Shown: positions 45,746-54,649 of the stretch, piece after piece
Numbering within the stretch: the stretch's first letter is position 1
How the letters are laid out: each line of letters starts with the position of its first letter
From: Virgibacillus sp. NKC19-16
Lineage (GTDB): Bacteria > Bacillota > Bacilli > Bacillales > Amphibacillaceae
Length of the DNA stretch: 64,000 nucleotides
NCBI RefSeq assembly: GCF_021560035.1
Contig: NZ_CP074373.1
Coordinates: 1,422,001-1,486,000 of the forward strand
Direction: 5' to 3'
Position numbers and translations under genes: made by a program
The notes under the pieces: model-generated
The model's database searches: none
The model's input: the letters and a program-made list of their open reading frames with translations, nothing else
Told to the model about the DNA's origin: nothing

Positions 45746-46552
45746 ATGAAGGGCTTGGAAGGTAAGAATATTGGTGTAGCAGCCACACGTAAAGCAGATG
45801 AAATTAACAAACTGATTCAAAATAGTGGAGGTACATCTCGCACTTTTTCTATTCAAGGAGAACAGATTTTAAATGAAAATATCAGCGAACAAAATGTTTC
45901 AGAGCTACTAACCAAACCATTCGATCTGGCACTTTTAACTACAGGGATCGGGGCGGAGACTTTAGAAAAGTCAGCTTATCATATGAATCGTCTCCCTGAA
46001 TTTATCCGGAAAATGGAGAATATAGATTTGGCAGTTCGTGGTAGTAAAACAGAGAAATGGATGAAGAAACATTCCATGGAAGCAACATTTGTTTCGAAAG
46101 ACGGCACGATGGAAAGTATGCTGGAAGCTTTGGCTGTTGAGGAACCTAACAAAGGGAAACGTTTATTTTTACAAGCTTATAATAAGGATGGTGCAGTACT
46201 AAGGCAAAAATTAGAAAATCGTGGCTATGTTGTTTACCTATCAAAACCTTATCATTACAAGGAACCGGATCAAACTACATTAAATAACTTAAGGCAGGAA
46301 ATCATCAACCAGTCACTCGATGCTGTGATTTTCACGAGTAAAACCCAGGTTCAAAACCTTTTTACTACGTATAGCAAAACGAAAGAAATTGTTGATTCCT
46401 TTAACGATAAAGTCTTAGCTGTAGCAGTGGGAAAAGTAACCGCAAAGGAACTCGAGCAACACTATGTTTCTACTGTTTTTCATCCCACTAAACCGAAGAT
46501 GGGCACAATGGTCATCGAACTAGGGGATTATTTGACAGGAAACTCCAATTAA
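45746..46552 (+). CDS. hemD: Uroporphyrinogen-III synthase family protein
   Basis: A 268-residue HemD-fold protein (two alpha/beta domains, with GKNIGVAATRKADEINKLI and AVIFTSKTQVQNLF as the repeated strands). It closes hydroxymethylbilane to uroporphyrinogen III, the substrate of the cobA product encoded upstream. HemD is divergent, so recognition rests on general pattern and operon position. B. subtilis's cysH operon lacks this gene; here it would boost supply to the sirohaem branch. Spacing three bases after sirC. Confidence 0.8.
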   Translation: MKGLEGKNIGVAATRKADEINKLIQNSGGTSRTFSIQGEQILNENISEQNVSELLTKPFDLALLTTGIGAETLEKSAYHMNRLPEFIRKMENIDLAVRGSKTEKWMKKHSMEATFVSKDGTMESMLEALAVEEPNKGKRLFLQAYNKDGAVLRQKLENRGYVVYLSKPYHYKEPDQTTLNNLRQEIINQSLDAVIFTSKTQVQNLFTTYSKTKEIVDSFNDKVLAVAVGKVTAKELEQHYVSTVFHPTKPKMGTMVIELGDYLTGNSN

Positions 46553-46587
46553 GAAATTGAATAACAATTACATGGAGGTTTTAAGTG

Positions 46588-47766
46588 ATGACATTAACAA
46601 CGCAAAAGGAACAAACAACTATTATTCCGCACGGGGGCGAACTTGTACAAAGAGAATTAGTTGGTTCGCAAAGAGAAACCTATCTAAATAAAGTGAGTGC
46701 AATGAAATCATTAGAACTGAATGCCTGGAGTCTATCTGACATAGAGCTCATCGCCATCGGTGGTTTCAGCCCGTTGACTGGTTTTATGGGCAAGTCGGAT
46801 TATACACGAGTTGTTGAGAAAATGCGCCTTGAAGATGGGACGATTTGGAGTGTCCCAATTACACTTGCGGTGACCGGGGAGCAAGCAGATGATTTTGAGA
46901 TTGGTTCAGAAATTGCCCTTGTTGGAGAGGACGGCGCTTATTATGGTGTGCTTGAATTGGAAGAAAAGTACAACTATGACAAGGAAAAAGAAGCGAGGCT
47001 CGTGTATGGTACGACTGACGGAGCTCATCCTGGTGTGAAAAAGACATATGAGAAAGGCGAGGTTTATTTAGCTGGTCCGATTTATTTATTGAACCGGCCA
47101 AATCATAGCAAGTTTGAAGATTTTTATCTGGATCCATCAGAAACACGAAAAATGTTCGCAGACTTAGGCTGGAAAACAGTTGTTGGTTTTCAGACACGCA
47201 ACCCTGTGCATCGTGCACATGAATATATTCAAAAATGTGCACTTGAGTCTGTGGATGGTTTGCTGTTAAATCCATTGGTTGGTGAAACCAAATCGGATGA
47301 TATTGCTGCGGATATTCGTATGGAAAGCTATCAGGTGATTCTAAAAAATTATTATCCAGAAGACCGTACGCGACTTGTTATTTATCCTGCGGCAATGCGT
47401 TATGCGGGACCAAAAGAGGCTATTCTGCATGCGATTGTTCGCAAAAATTATGGCTGCACCCATTTTATTGTCGGTCGTGATCATGCTGGTGTCAGTGATT
47501 ATTATGGAACATACGAAGCGCAGGAATTTATTTCACAATTTGAAGCGGAACTGGGCATTCAAATTTTCAAATTTGAACATGCATTTTACTGCACCAAGTG
47601 TGAAAACATGGGTACTGCAAAAACGTGCCCGCATGATAAAGAATCTCACGTGCATCTAAGTGGAACAAAAGTACGTGAAAAGCTTCGTAATGGGGAGGAC
47701 TTGCCGAAGGAATTTTCACGTCCGGAAGTGGCGGCAGTACTTCGTAAGGGTATGAAAGAAAATTAA
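46588..47766 (+). CDS. sat: Sulfate adenylyltransferase (ATP sulfurylase)
   Basis: Activates sulfate with ATP to APS. 392 residues with the nucleotidylyl-transfer motifs [12 protein letters not shown] (QxRN and HxxH) and [12 protein letters not shown], and a small Cys/His cluster ([20 protein letters not shown]) near residue 320. GGAGG serves either the ATG used here or the GTG one codon upstream. In the cys operon between hemD and the permease. Confidence 0.95.
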   Translation: MTLTTQKEQTTIIPHGGELVQRELVGSQRETYLNKVSAMKSLELNAWSLSDIELIAIGGFSPLTGFMGKSDYTRVVEKMRLEDGTIWSVPITLAVTGEQADDFEIGSEIALVGEDGAYYGVLELEEKYNYDKEKEARLVYGTTDGAHPGVKKTYEKGEVYLAGPIYLLNRPNHSKFEDFYLDPSETRKMFADLGWKTVVGFQTRNPVHRAHEYIQKCALESVDGLLLNPLVGETKSDDIAADIRMESYQVILKNYYPEDRTRLVIYPAAMRYAGPKEAILHAIVRKNYGCTHFIVGRDHAGVSDYYGTYEAQEFISQFEAELGIQIFKFEHAFYCTKCENMGTAKTCPHDKESHVHLSGTKVREKLRNGEDLPKEFSRPEVAAVLRKGMKEN

Positions 47767-47783
47767 CCAAAGGGATGTTTCCC

Positions 47784-49561
47784 ATGTCACTTGAGATGCT
47801 AATTGTTTTAGGCATGATTATCGTCATGTTAGGCGGGCTGATTTTTGAAGTGGCTCGCCCGGATATTGTTGTTTTTTTCGTTCTTACGGTTTTCTTGATA
47901 ACGGGGATACTGACCCCGAGGAAGCGCTGAGCGGATTTTCTAATGAAGGCATGCTTACCATTGCATTATTGTTTGTTGTGGCAGGGGCGGTACAGAAAAG
48001 CGGCATCATTGATGAGATGATGAAGTCCTGGCTTGATAAGAGTAAGAGTTTACTAGGATCTATGGTGCGCTTTTTTGTTCCTACAGCTATTTTTTCCGGA
48101 TTTTTAAACAACACACCAATTGTGGTAACCTTAACACCCTTAATTAAAAATTGGTGTGAGGAGCATGGTATTGCACCATCAAAATTTTTAATTCCTTTAT
48201 CCTACGTGACGATTCTAGGTGGAACGATTACGTTAATGGGAACATCTACAAATTTAGTCGTCCATGGCATGTTACTTGATTATGGGCACGTGGGTTTTTC
48301 TATCTTTCAGCTGGCTATTATTGGTATCCCCATAACGATAGCTGGTTTTATCTATATTTTTACGATTGGTTATAAGTTATTGCCCGAATACAAGGGGTTT
48401 CAGCAACAGGTCAAAGCGGATTCCAGAGAATACATTTCGGAATTAATCGTAGAGTCATCTTTTTCTTCTATTAATCAAAGTGTGAAGCAAGCTGGATTGA
48501 GAGATTTGAAAGGGTTGTATTTAATTGAAATTATCCGTGGAGAGGAACGGATATCTCCTGTACGTTCAACAACGGTCATTCAAACTGGGGATCGATTGAT
48601 TTTTACAGGATTAATGTCTACGCTTACCGATGTACAAAAGACGAAAGGATTAACATTACGAACAGGTACGCATTTAGAGATTGATGATTTAAAAAATGGC
48701 AATACGCAAATTGTGGAGGCTGTTGTGTCCCATCAATCTTCTTTACTAGCAAAGTCCGCTAAACAAACACGGTTCAGGTCCAGGTATGATGCTGGTGTGA
48801 TTGCGGTACATCGGAAAAACGAGCGAATCGAGAGTAAAATTGGGGATATTATCTTTAAACCGGGGGACACATTATTATTGCTTGCGGGTACAGATTTTGT
48901 TGAGAAGTATCGACAATCGAATGATTTCTATGTACTTACGTCCTTGGATACCCCTGCGTCTCTAAAACGTAATCCTGTCAAAGGCTGGCTTTCTATCATT
49001 ATCTTTTTAACGATGTTTGCGATGGTGACACTTGGTGTATTAAGTATGTTTAAAGCGATGGCTCTAGCAGTGATTCTATTATTAGTAACCAAGGTGATTA
49101 CGGCAGAGGAAGCCAAGGGATACATTCATTTCCATATATTGCTTCTCATTGCCAGTTCCTTTGGAGTCGGAATCGCAATGACGAAAACAGGTCTGGCTCA
49201 ATGGATTGCGGATGGTCTATTGATGATAGGGGAGCCGCTGGGATTGTTCATTATCCTTTTATTGATTTATATGTTAACGAATATTTTCACGGAATTAATT
49301 ACGAACAGTGCTGCGGCAATATTAATGATTCCGATCGGGTTAGAAATGGCTACAAATCTGCAATTAGATCCTATGGGGTTCGCCGTTACAATTGCTATTG
49401 CATCCTCAGCTAGTTTTATCACCCCGATTGGCTACCAGACAAACCTGATTGTTTATGGACCAGGTGGATACAAGTTTACGGATTATATAAAAATAGGAGC
49501 ACCACTTAGTTTAATTGTCATGGCAATAACTGTCACGATTGTCTATTATTGGTGGTTTTAG
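47784..49561 (+). CDS. SLC13-type (SAC1-like) anion permease with TrkA-C domains, frameshifted
   Basis: Probable sulfate uptake system by operon position. The full gene encodes 592 residues: N-terminal helices, two TrkA-C domains in the middle ([33 protein letters not shown]) and C-terminal helices; signatures [35 protein letters not shown] and [17 protein letters not shown]. The ATG at 47784 opens a frame ([18 protein letters not shown]) ending at ...LTPRKR-stop; adding one C to CCCC at 47914-47917 gives [14 protein letters not shown] and joins the main frame. Otherwise intact, so sequencing error or a fresh mutation. Confidence 0.9.
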
Positions 49562-49571
49562 GAGGGAAATT

Positions 49572-50174
49572 ATGAGCGGTTTAACAAATATCGTTTGGCA
49601 TGAATCTAACGTTACGAAAAAGGATAGACAAGAAAAGAATAATCACAGAAGTGCAGCTTTATGGTTTACCGGATTATCCGGTTCAGGAAAATCTACTGTA
49701 TCCGTTGCATTAGAGAAAAGGCTTCATGAGTTAGGTATCCACACCTATCGTTTAGATGGAGATAATGTGCGCCACGGTTTGAATAAAAATTTAGGATTTA
49801 GCCCGGAAGACCGCAAAGAGAATATCCGTCGCATCGGAGAAGTGACAAATCTCATGGTTGATGCAGGTTTAGTGACCCTAACCGCATTTATTTCGCCGTA
49901 TCGGGAAGACCGGGACGGGGCACGGGCATTGCTTGGGGAGAATGAATTCATTGAAGTTTATGTGAAATGCAGTGTGGAAGCATGTGAAGCGCGCGATCCA
50001 AAAGGACTATATAAAAAAGCACGTGCTGGTGAAATTAAAGGTTTTACTGGTATTGACGCGCCGTATGAAGAGCCTTCTAATCCGGAAGTCATTGTAGATA
50101 CGGAAAAGCAATCATTAGAAGAATCAGTTCAGGTGCTTGTTACGTATTTGAGGGAGAAGGGATATATTGTGTAG
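49572..50174 (+). CDS. cysC: Adenylyl-sulfate (APS) kinase
   Basis: Phosphorylates APS to PAPS. 200 residues with Walker [34 protein letters not shown] and the lid segment [22 protein letters not shown] after AGGAGGG; ten bases after the permease. Last gene of the operon. Since CysH carries the cluster of APS-type reductases, PAPS may be made in parallel or for other purposes. Confidence 0.95.
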   Translation: MSGLTNIVWHESNVTKKDRQEKNNHRSAALWFTGLSGSGKSTVSVALEKRLHELGIHTYRLDGDNVRHGLNKNLGFSPEDRKENIRRIGEVTNLMVDAGLVTLTAFISPYREDRDGARALLGENEFIEVYVKCSVEACEARDPKGLYKKARAGEIKGFTGIDAPYEEPSNPEVIVDTEKQSLEESVQVLVTYLREKGYIV

Positions 50175-50218
50175 GAGATCGTAAGTTTTTTTATACGGTT
50201 CCTTCTCAATTATAAAAC

Positions 50219-50247
50219 TTGATCATACTGCTGTAGTCAGCTATAAT
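50219..50247 (+). promoter_or_regulatory. Sigma-A promoter of the rhodanese gene
   Basis: TTGATC, 17-base spacer, consensus TATAAT. Confidence 0.75.
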
Positions 50248-50312
50248 AGAAAAATAAAGCAAAGTAAACTTATAGGGATTGTTTAATAAGCTATATTCAA
50301 GGAGGAAATAAC

Positions 50313-51212
50313 ATGAGTAATGTACCTTTACTTGTAGACACAGATTGGTTAGCAGACAGATTGGATGATCCAAAGCTGAGATTGTTAGATGCAACTACCT
50401 TTCTAAAACCAACTTCCGGTTATTATGACGTTTGGTCGGGAAAGGAAGCGTATGATAAAGGTCATATCCCTGGGGCGGTTTTTGCAGATTTGCTTGGAGA
50501 TCTTTCGGATCCTGATTCCAAATATGCTTTTACTATCCCTTCAAGAGAAAGATTTGTAAAGAAAATTAGTGAACTTGGTGTTGGAGATGACTCTTATGTC
50601 GTGGTTTATGATCAAGGACAAGCAATAGTAGGCACTCCAGTAATTGCATCCGACTGGGCATCACGTCTTGCTTGGCAGCTACGCTATGAAGGTTTTGACA
50701 ATGTTGCAGTACTTGATGGAGGATTTCCGAAATGGCGTGAGGAAGGACGCCCGGTTACGACAGAGCCAGGTTCTTATCCTAAAGCCACATTTACTGGAGA
50801 AAGACGTCCTGAATTATTAGCTACAAAAGAAGATGTAAAAAAAGCATTAAATGATGAAGATGTCATTCTGGTTAACAGTCTTTCAGAAGCTGATTTCAAT
50901 GGTGAAACTGACACTTATGCACGAAAGGGGCATATACCTGGTAGTGTAAATGTGTTCTTTGGTGATCTTTCTAGTACGGATTCAAAGGAACTTTATGATT
51001 ATGAAAAATTGCGTAAAACATTTGAAGAATCTGGAGCACTTGACTCGGATAAAAAAGTTATAACTTATTGTGGCAGTGGTATTGCCGCAACGTGGAATGC
51101 ACTGATCTTAAACAAACTCGGACAAAACAATGTTGCAATGTACGATGGATCAATGACGGAATGGGCAGATGACCCTAAACTTCCGTTGGATACAGTGGAA
51201 AAAGAAAAATAA
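50313..51212 (+). CDS. Two-domain sulfurtransferase (rhodanese)
   Basis: A 299-residue tandem rhodanese transferring sulfane sulfur (from thiosulfate or 3-mercaptopyruvate) to thiol or cyanide acceptors. The N-terminal domain is non-catalytic and the C-terminal domain carries the active loop YCGSGIAATW; CGSGxx loops are typical of mercaptopyruvate-type enzymes. AAGGAGG ribosome site and its own promoter. Lies between the sulfate operon and the fifth S-box. Confidence 0.92.
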   Translation: MSNVPLLVDTDWLADRLDDPKLRLLDATTFLKPTSGYYDVWSGKEAYDKGHIPGAVFADLLGDLSDPDSKYAFTIPSRERFVKKISELGVGDDSYVVVYDQGQAIVGTPVIASDWASRLAWQLRYEGFDNVAVLDGGFPKWREEGRPVTTEPGSYPKATFTGERRPELLATKEDVKKALNDEDVILVNSLSEADFNGETDTYARKGHIPGSVNVFFGDLSSTDSKELYDYEKLRKTFEESGALDSDKKVITYCGSGIAATWNALILNKLGQNNVAMYDGSMTEWADDPKLPLDTVEKEK

Positions 51213-51328
51213 CACGCTGTATTGTTTTTGGATAAGCAGAAACAAAGAAAGATAGAATAATTCCTGATCGATTGACATTATCCAAAAATTGCTTCAATGT
51301 GATATCTAACAATTACATATTTTTAAAT

Positions 51329-51437
51329 CCTTATCTAGAGAGGTGGAGGGAAATGGCCCTTTGAAACCTCGGCAACAGGTTCGCTAATTAGAATACTGTG
51401 CTAATTCCATCAAGCATACGCTTGAAAGATAAGAGAA
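51329..51437 (+). ncRNA. SAM-I riboswitch (S-box) 5
   Basis: CTTATCTAGAGAGGTGGAGGG, GGCCCTTTGAAACCTCGGCAAC, CTGTGCTAATTCC and closing GAAAGATAAGAGAAG. Controls the downstream monooxygenase/ATP-grasp pair. Confidence 0.96.
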
Positions 51438-51460
51438 GACGTAATCTTGTTATAGATTTT

Positions 51461-51493
51461 AAACTCTTTTCTTATCCGGGAAAGAGTTTTTTG
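51461..51493 (+). terminator. S-box 5 regulated terminator
   Basis: AAACTCTTTTC / GGAAAGAGTTT stem followed by TTTG. Confidence 0.88.
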
Positions 51494-51521
51494 TTTATTT
51501 TGTAGAAGGAGAGTGGAGTTC

Positions 51522-52574
51522 ATGAAGTATGGATTTTGGTTACCTATTTTTGGTGGATGGCTTAGAAATGTTGAGGCTGAAAACATGCCTCCAACATATG
51601 ATTATGCAAAGGAAGTAATACAATCTGCTGAAAAATGGGGATACGATACAACGTTAATCGCTGAATTATATTTAAATGATATAAAAGGAACAGATCAGGA
51701 TTCTATCGAAGCTTGGTCAACTGCAGCCGCTTTAGCCGCAGTAACGGAAAAAATTGAAATTATGGCAGCCGTTCGTCCGGTTTTTCACAATCCCGCTGTA
51801 ACAGCAAAAATGGCAGCTAATATTGATCATATTAGTAAAGGACGTTTTACCTTAAATGTTGTTTCGGGCTGGTGGGCTGAGGAAGCGAAACAATATGGCG
51901 GTGATTTTACAGAACATGATGAAAGGTACGACCGGACAACCGAATTTCTTGAGATCTTAAAGGGCTTATGGTCAGAAGAGAAATTTTCGTATGATGGCAA
52001 GTTTTACAAAATAGAGAATACGCAGCTTTCCCCTAAACCGGTTCAGCGTCCGAATCCTGTTTTATATGCAGGTGGTGAGAGTGAGAAGGGGAAACAGGTT
52101 ATTTCGTCCCTATGTGATGCTTATATCCTGCATGGCCACACCGTAGAAGAAGCTGAGGCGAAAATTGCCGATATGAATGAACGAAGAAAGTCAGCTGGAC
52201 CTGAGCCTCTACAATCAATTGGTATGGCAGCTTATGTCATTTGCCGGGATACGGAAGAAGAAGCACGTGCTGAATTAAATCGTATTACCACTGTAACAGA
52301 TACAAGTGGTTATGCCGGATTCGAAGATTTTACCTCAAAGTCGGAATTGGAGCAACAGATTCAGTTGCAGGATTATTCTGTATCAAACCGGGGCTTGCGT
52401 CCAAATCTTGTGGGAACACCGGAGCAAATTGCAAAACAGGTTTTGGAGTTTGAAAGAGTTGGCGTTGATTTACTGTTATTACAATGTTCGCCACAGCTGG
52501 AAGAATTGGAACGTTTTTCAAAACAGGTTATGCCAAAGGTTGAGGAACTGCGAGCATCGTTAACAAACATATAA
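51522..52574 (+). CDS. LLM-class flavin-dependent monooxygenase (SsuD/SfnG-like)
   Basis: A 350-residue luciferase-fold monooxygenase using FMNH2 and oxygen. The segments GFWLPIFGGWLRN, KIEIMAAVRPVFHNPAV, GRFTLNVVSGWWAEEAKQ and EHDERYDRTTEFLEILKGLW parallel alkanesulfonate (SsuD) and dimethylsulfone (SfnG) monooxygenases. The ATG at 51522 follows AGGAGAG; a GTG three codons earlier is too close. No reductase gene accompanies it; the SsuE-like protein encoded at 7.1 kb, also S-box controlled, could serve it. SAM control implies sulfur or methionine-related salvage; substrate unknown. Confidence 0.88.
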   Translation: MKYGFWLPIFGGWLRNVEAENMPPTYDYAKEVIQSAEKWGYDTTLIAELYLNDIKGTDQDSIEAWSTAAALAAVTEKIEIMAAVRPVFHNPAVTAKMAANIDHISKGRFTLNVVSGWWAEEAKQYGGDFTEHDERYDRTTEFLEILKGLWSEEKFSYDGKFYKIENTQLSPKPVQRPNPVLYAGGESEKGKQVISSLCDAYILHGHTVEEAEAKIADMNERRKSAGPEPLQSIGMAAYVICRDTEEEARAELNRITTVTDTSGYAGFEDFTSKSELEQQIQLQDYSVSNRGLRPNLVGTPEQIAKQVLEFERVGVDLLLLQCSPQLEELERFSKQVMPKVEELRASLTNI

Positions 52575-52589
52575 TAGGGGGCGGATTTT

Positions 52590-53534
52590 GTGAGTAAAAT
52601 ATATGTGCTACACGAAAATAACGAATGGACAGATCATTTAATCAATAGATTAGAAGAGTTACAGCTTCCATATGAAGATTGGTTATTGGATAATGGCAAA
52701 GTTGACCTGACTTCTTTGCCACCAAATGGCGTTTTTTATAACCGGATGAGCGCTTCATCGCATACGCGCGGAAATCGCTTCGCACCGGAATTAACAAGTG
52801 CTGTTCTGTCTTGGTTGGAGCAGAACGAGAGAACAGTGATTAATGGAAGCCGTGCGCTTCAGTTAGAATTAAGTAAAGTGCTGCAGTATTTGGAGCTTGA
52901 AAAGTTCGGCATTAAAACGCCAAGAACTGTTGCCGCAGTTGGAAAAAATGAACTGTTAAAAGCAGCAGAATCATTTGAAGGAAAGAAATTCATTACGAAG
53001 CATAACCGTGCTGGAAAAGGTCTTGGTGTTAAACTTTTTCATTCAGTTGAAGCCTTGCAGCAATACGTGGAGGGGAAAGAATTTGAGGAGCCGGTTGATG
53101 GCGTTACCTTAATTCAGGAATATATTGAGTCACCAGAGTCTTTCATTACACGTTGTGAGTTTGTTGGTGGTAAGTTCCTATATGCAGTTCGTGTTGATAC
53201 ATCGGAAGGGTTTGAACTATGCCCGGCAGATGCCTGCTCGATTGAAGATCAGTTAGGAGAAGAGGAATTAGAACCATTTCAAGTAAGAGAAGGTTTTGAT
53301 CATCCTGTCCTGGAAAATTATGAACGTGTGCTTGCAGCAAATGACATTAAAATTGCTGGAATCGAGTTTATTCAGGATAAAAATGGAGAAATTTATACGT
53401 ATGATATTAATACGAATACCAATTACAACAGCGATGCCGAAGCAAAGAGTGGGAAATTTGGTATGCTGGAAGTAGCGAAGTATTTGGGAGAAGAATTGAA
53501 GAAAGTTAGAGGGGCAGTCCTTCAGGAATCATAG
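52590..53534 (+). CDS. ATP-grasp ligase (RimK-like)
   Basis: A 314-residue ATP-grasp fold carboxylate-amine/thiol ligase. Pre-ATP-grasp N-domain (about 1-105), then the P-loop-like KHNRAGKGLGVKLF (about 137-150), QEYIESPESFITR, and the Mg-binding DINTNTNYN near the C-terminus. RimK relatives join an amino acid to an acyl phosphate. The GTG start follows GGGGGCGG, 15 bp after the monooxygenase, in the same S-box operon. Which acid and amine it joins is unknown; coupling to a sulfur monooxygenase suggests modification of an S-compound or a peptide carrier. Confidence 0.85.
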   Translation: MSKIYVLHENNEWTDHLINRLEELQLPYEDWLLDNGKVDLTSLPPNGVFYNRMSASSHTRGNRFAPELTSAVLSWLEQNERTVINGSRALQLELSKVLQYLELEKFGIKTPRTVAAVGKNELLKAAESFEGKKFITKHNRAGKGLGVKLFHSVEALQQYVEGKEFEEPVDGVTLIQEYIESPESFITRCEFVGGKFLYAVRVDTSEGFELCPADACSIEDQLGEEELEPFQVREGFDHPVLENYERVLAANDIKIAGIEFIQDKNGEIYTYDINTNTNYNSDAEAKSGKFGMLEVAKYLGEELKKVRGAVLQES

Positions 53535-53539
53535 TATAT

Positions 53540-53574
53540 AAAAGCACCTTCTCTTTAGCGGAAGGTGCTTTAAT
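53540..53574 (+). terminator. Terminator of the monooxygenase/ATP-grasp operon
   Basis: AAAGCACCTTC / GAAGGTGCTTT stem with following TAATT. Confidence 0.85.
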
Positions 53575-53733
53575 TATCAAGGGTGGTAAGAGCCCTCAAT
53601 GGATGAGAAACTTAAGAGAGATTAGTGAAAAGAAATAATTACAATAAATATGAGTAATTTGCTCTATGTCTTTCAGCATCTAAAATTTAAAACGAAATTG
53701 GTGTATGCTTGAAAAGTGAAAGGAGAAATAATT

Positions 53734-54348
53734 ATGCCGGGTTCTAAAGGGGAACGTACGCTGCAGAAACAATTTGGAACGATGAAGCGAGCTGCGGCGT
53801 TTTATGATAATCAGATGCTTGACCATATTAACCATGTAATGACAGTGTTTATGGAGAAACAGGAAATGGTATTCTTGTCCACGGCTGATGCAGGAGGGAA
53901 TTGCGACTCTTCTTTTCGTGGGGGTCCACCGGGGTTTGTTCGTGTCATTAATGAAAAAACCATCATTTACCCAGAATATAAGGGAAATGGCGTAATGGCA
54001 AGTTTGGGAAACCTCCTGGAAAACCCTCATATCGGATTAATGTTTATCGATTTTTTCGAGCATTCCATCGGGCTGCATGTGAATGGGGACGCATCAATTC
54101 TTGAAAACGACCAATTGGCTTCATTGAAAATTCCAGAGGAACAAATGAATGACATCAAAGAAAAAGAGGGAGACAAACCAGAGCGCTGGGTTGTTATCAA
54201 CGTCGAAGAAGCTTATATTCACTGTTCCAAACATATTCCAAAGTTTAAGCCGCTGGATAAGGAAATCCAGTGGGGGACAGATGATCAAAAACAAAAGGGC
54301 GGAGATTTTTTCAACGCAAAACAAAGTAAAAAAGATCAGAAATTGTAA
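53734..54348 (+). CDS. Pyridoxamine 5'-phosphate oxidase-family FMN-binding protein
   Basis: A 204-residue split-barrel flavoprotein of the PNPOx-like group; recognisable are FLSTADAGGNCDSSFRGG, GNGVMASLGNLLENPHIGLM and HVNGDASI. Such proteins bind FMN or haem and act as small reductases or oxygen-dependent enzymes; the specific reaction is not readable. The ATG follows AAAGGAG; the upstream in-frame ATG overlaps it. Confidence 0.85.
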   Translation: MPGSKGERTLQKQFGTMKRAAAFYDNQMLDHINHVMTVFMEKQEMVFLSTADAGGNCDSSFRGGPPGFVRVINEKTIIYPEYKGNGVMASLGNLLENPHIGLMFIDFFEHSIGLHVNGDASILENDQLASLKIPEEQMNDIKEKEGDKPERWVVINVEEAYIHCSKHIPKFKPLDKEIQWGTDDQKQKGGDFFNAKQSKKDQKL

Positions 54349-54649
54349 AATTGACCTATTAATTTTAAACTCTTTTCATGCACTTCACACGGCATGCTGC
54401 TTGCGTATATCATGTCCAACAATAACCACAAAAAACAACTCCTCATATGTGGTTTCGCAGGCACTGAGGGGTCATTTTTCTTAAAGACTGCTTAAAAACC
54501 CTTTTTGATGGGGCCTCGGTCTATTTGGCCTATGATGCTGTCACATCACAGGTCTTTGTTATTTTTAAACCAGGGGGTTGCGGCCTTTTATGTTCAGGAT
54601 CAAAAAATCTTGCATGAGCCAATGTGACCCAATATGTTCTCATTTTTCT
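54349..54649. other. Intergenic region with terminator, otherwise no gene seen
   Basis: Holds the convergent terminator at 54430-54479. The rest (54490-54640) has short translated patches without ribosome sites; I recognise nothing in it. Confidence 0.5.
54430..54479. terminator. Bidirectional terminator between PPOX gene and asnO
   Basis: ACTCCTCA / TGAGGGGT stem with A-run on the left and T-run on the right. Confidence 0.7.

Noticed and set aside
31047-49561. Programmed frameshifting in ectB, metI or the permease
   Set aside because: No slippery heptamer plus pseudoknot pattern; the sites differ (T, G4, C4), relatives encode single frames, and one missing base explains each.
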